A stretch of 64,000 nucleotides of DNA, taken from assembly GCF_019969845.1 (NCBI RefSeq), contig NZ_JAHXYR010000005.1:404277-468276 (forward strand), in the 5' to 3' direction. This DNA is from Sphingobacterium sp. GVS05A. Lineage in GTDB: Bacteria; Bacteroidota; Bacteroidia; Sphingobacteriales; Sphingobacteriaceae. Below are positions 63,874 to 64,000 of this stretch, piece by piece; positions within the stretch are counted from its first letter, which is position 1; every line of letters starts with the position of its first letter. Below the pieces are notes generated by a model. That model was not told where the DNA came from, searched no databases, and saw only the letters and a program-made list of their open reading frames with translations. Made by a program: the position numbers and the translations under genes.

Positions 63874-64000
63874 GAGACTGTAACATGAACTGTGTCAGAG
63901 GAATAATTCAATAAGATTATTTATATTCAATTATTCAAACGACACGGTCATGAAAGAAAAAGACCCATTCGACTTTGAACGCTTCAAGGCAGAAGCCATG
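63874..64000 (+). mobile_element. Left end of an IS256-family insertion sequence (partial)
   Basis: From 63874 the sequence GAGACTGTAACATGAACTGT and then GTCAGAG looks like an IS256-type terminal inverted repeat, and a transposase start follows at 63950. The right end and the flanking target duplication are outside the window, so the boundary is approximate. Confidence 0.7.
63950..64000 (+). CDS. IS256-family transposase, N-terminal fragment
   Basis: Only 17 codons lie in the window: MKEKDPFDFERFKAEAM. This start, MKEKxPFDFxxFK, is what I know from IS256-family (Mutator-like) transposases of Bacteroidota. The catalytic DDE residues lie beyond the edge. Confidence 0.65.
   Translation, partial: MKEKDPFDFERFKAEAM

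Overview
The window looks like chromosomal DNA of a member of the Bacteroidota, most likely Sphingobacteriaceae and probably Sphingobacterium or a close relative. This is inferred from gene families largely confined to the phylum (DUF3822, DUF4294, DUF4296, BshB1-type bacillithiol deacetylase, many short lipoproteins), from low GC with few Shine-Dalgarno sequences, and from tRNA promoters of the Bacteroidota type (TTTG or TTG, 19-20 bp, TAnnTTTG). No phage or plasmid backbone is visible. The right edge runs into an IS256-type insertion sequence.

Layout. 1-10.2 kb: a MarR-type regulator fragment divergent from a short UvrA paralogue; a copper block (CopA ATPase and CopZ-like chaperone); two lipoproteins, one a TlpA-type thioredoxin; an alpha/beta hydrolase with a Crp-type regulator; a CDF metal exporter; a small outer-membrane barrel. 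10.2-15.5 kb: a Gfo/Idh/MocA oxidoreductase, a decayed Fur-type gene, tRNA-His, htpG and yqgE. 15.6-26.5 kb: pdxH-nuoC-nuoD, a polyprenol-phosphate sugar transferase, ruvB, an S9 peptidase, a RecD-like helicase, and the DUF3822-rsmD-coaD operon. 26.7-31 kb: an aldo/keto reductase, tRNA-Leu, a dead pdxH-like fragment, a degenerate 11-bp repeat array, a c-type cytochrome and several envelope proteins. 31-41.8 kb: a luciferase-like oxidoreductase, a methyltransferase, aspartate kinase, YggS, mutS2 and gdhA.

42.5-54 kb is the most coherent functional region. A minus-strand operon encodes assimilatory sulfate reduction: a siroheme sulfite reductase carrying a HEPN-like C-terminal domain, CobA and a Met8-type enzyme for siroheme, a 4Fe-4S-type APS reductase, and the ATP sulfurylase subunits CysD and CysN. 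Divergent from it is a PstSCAB-like ABC importer that has no phoU and an altered anion-binding loop, so a sulfur oxyanion substrate is a reasonable hypothesis. It is followed by bshB1 (bacillithiol) and a thiol peroxidase. Two adjacent inverted repeats lie between the divergent operons.

54-64 kb: a DUF4294 protein, Rel (ppGpp), Fur, purA, pabB, a TatD-like hydrolase, TcdA, a BON-domain lipoprotein, a GreA/GreB-like protein, tRNA-Ser, a YegP-type protein and the start of an IS256 element.

The main unexplained items are the 11-bp repeat array with an inversion point (28356-28545), the cys/pst arrangement and its operator-like repeats, a perfect 18-bp hairpin touching a start codon (31014-31057), a perfect 28-bp palindrome in a 680-bp gene-free stretch (42095-42122), the separated nuoC-nuoD pair, and two gene remnants.
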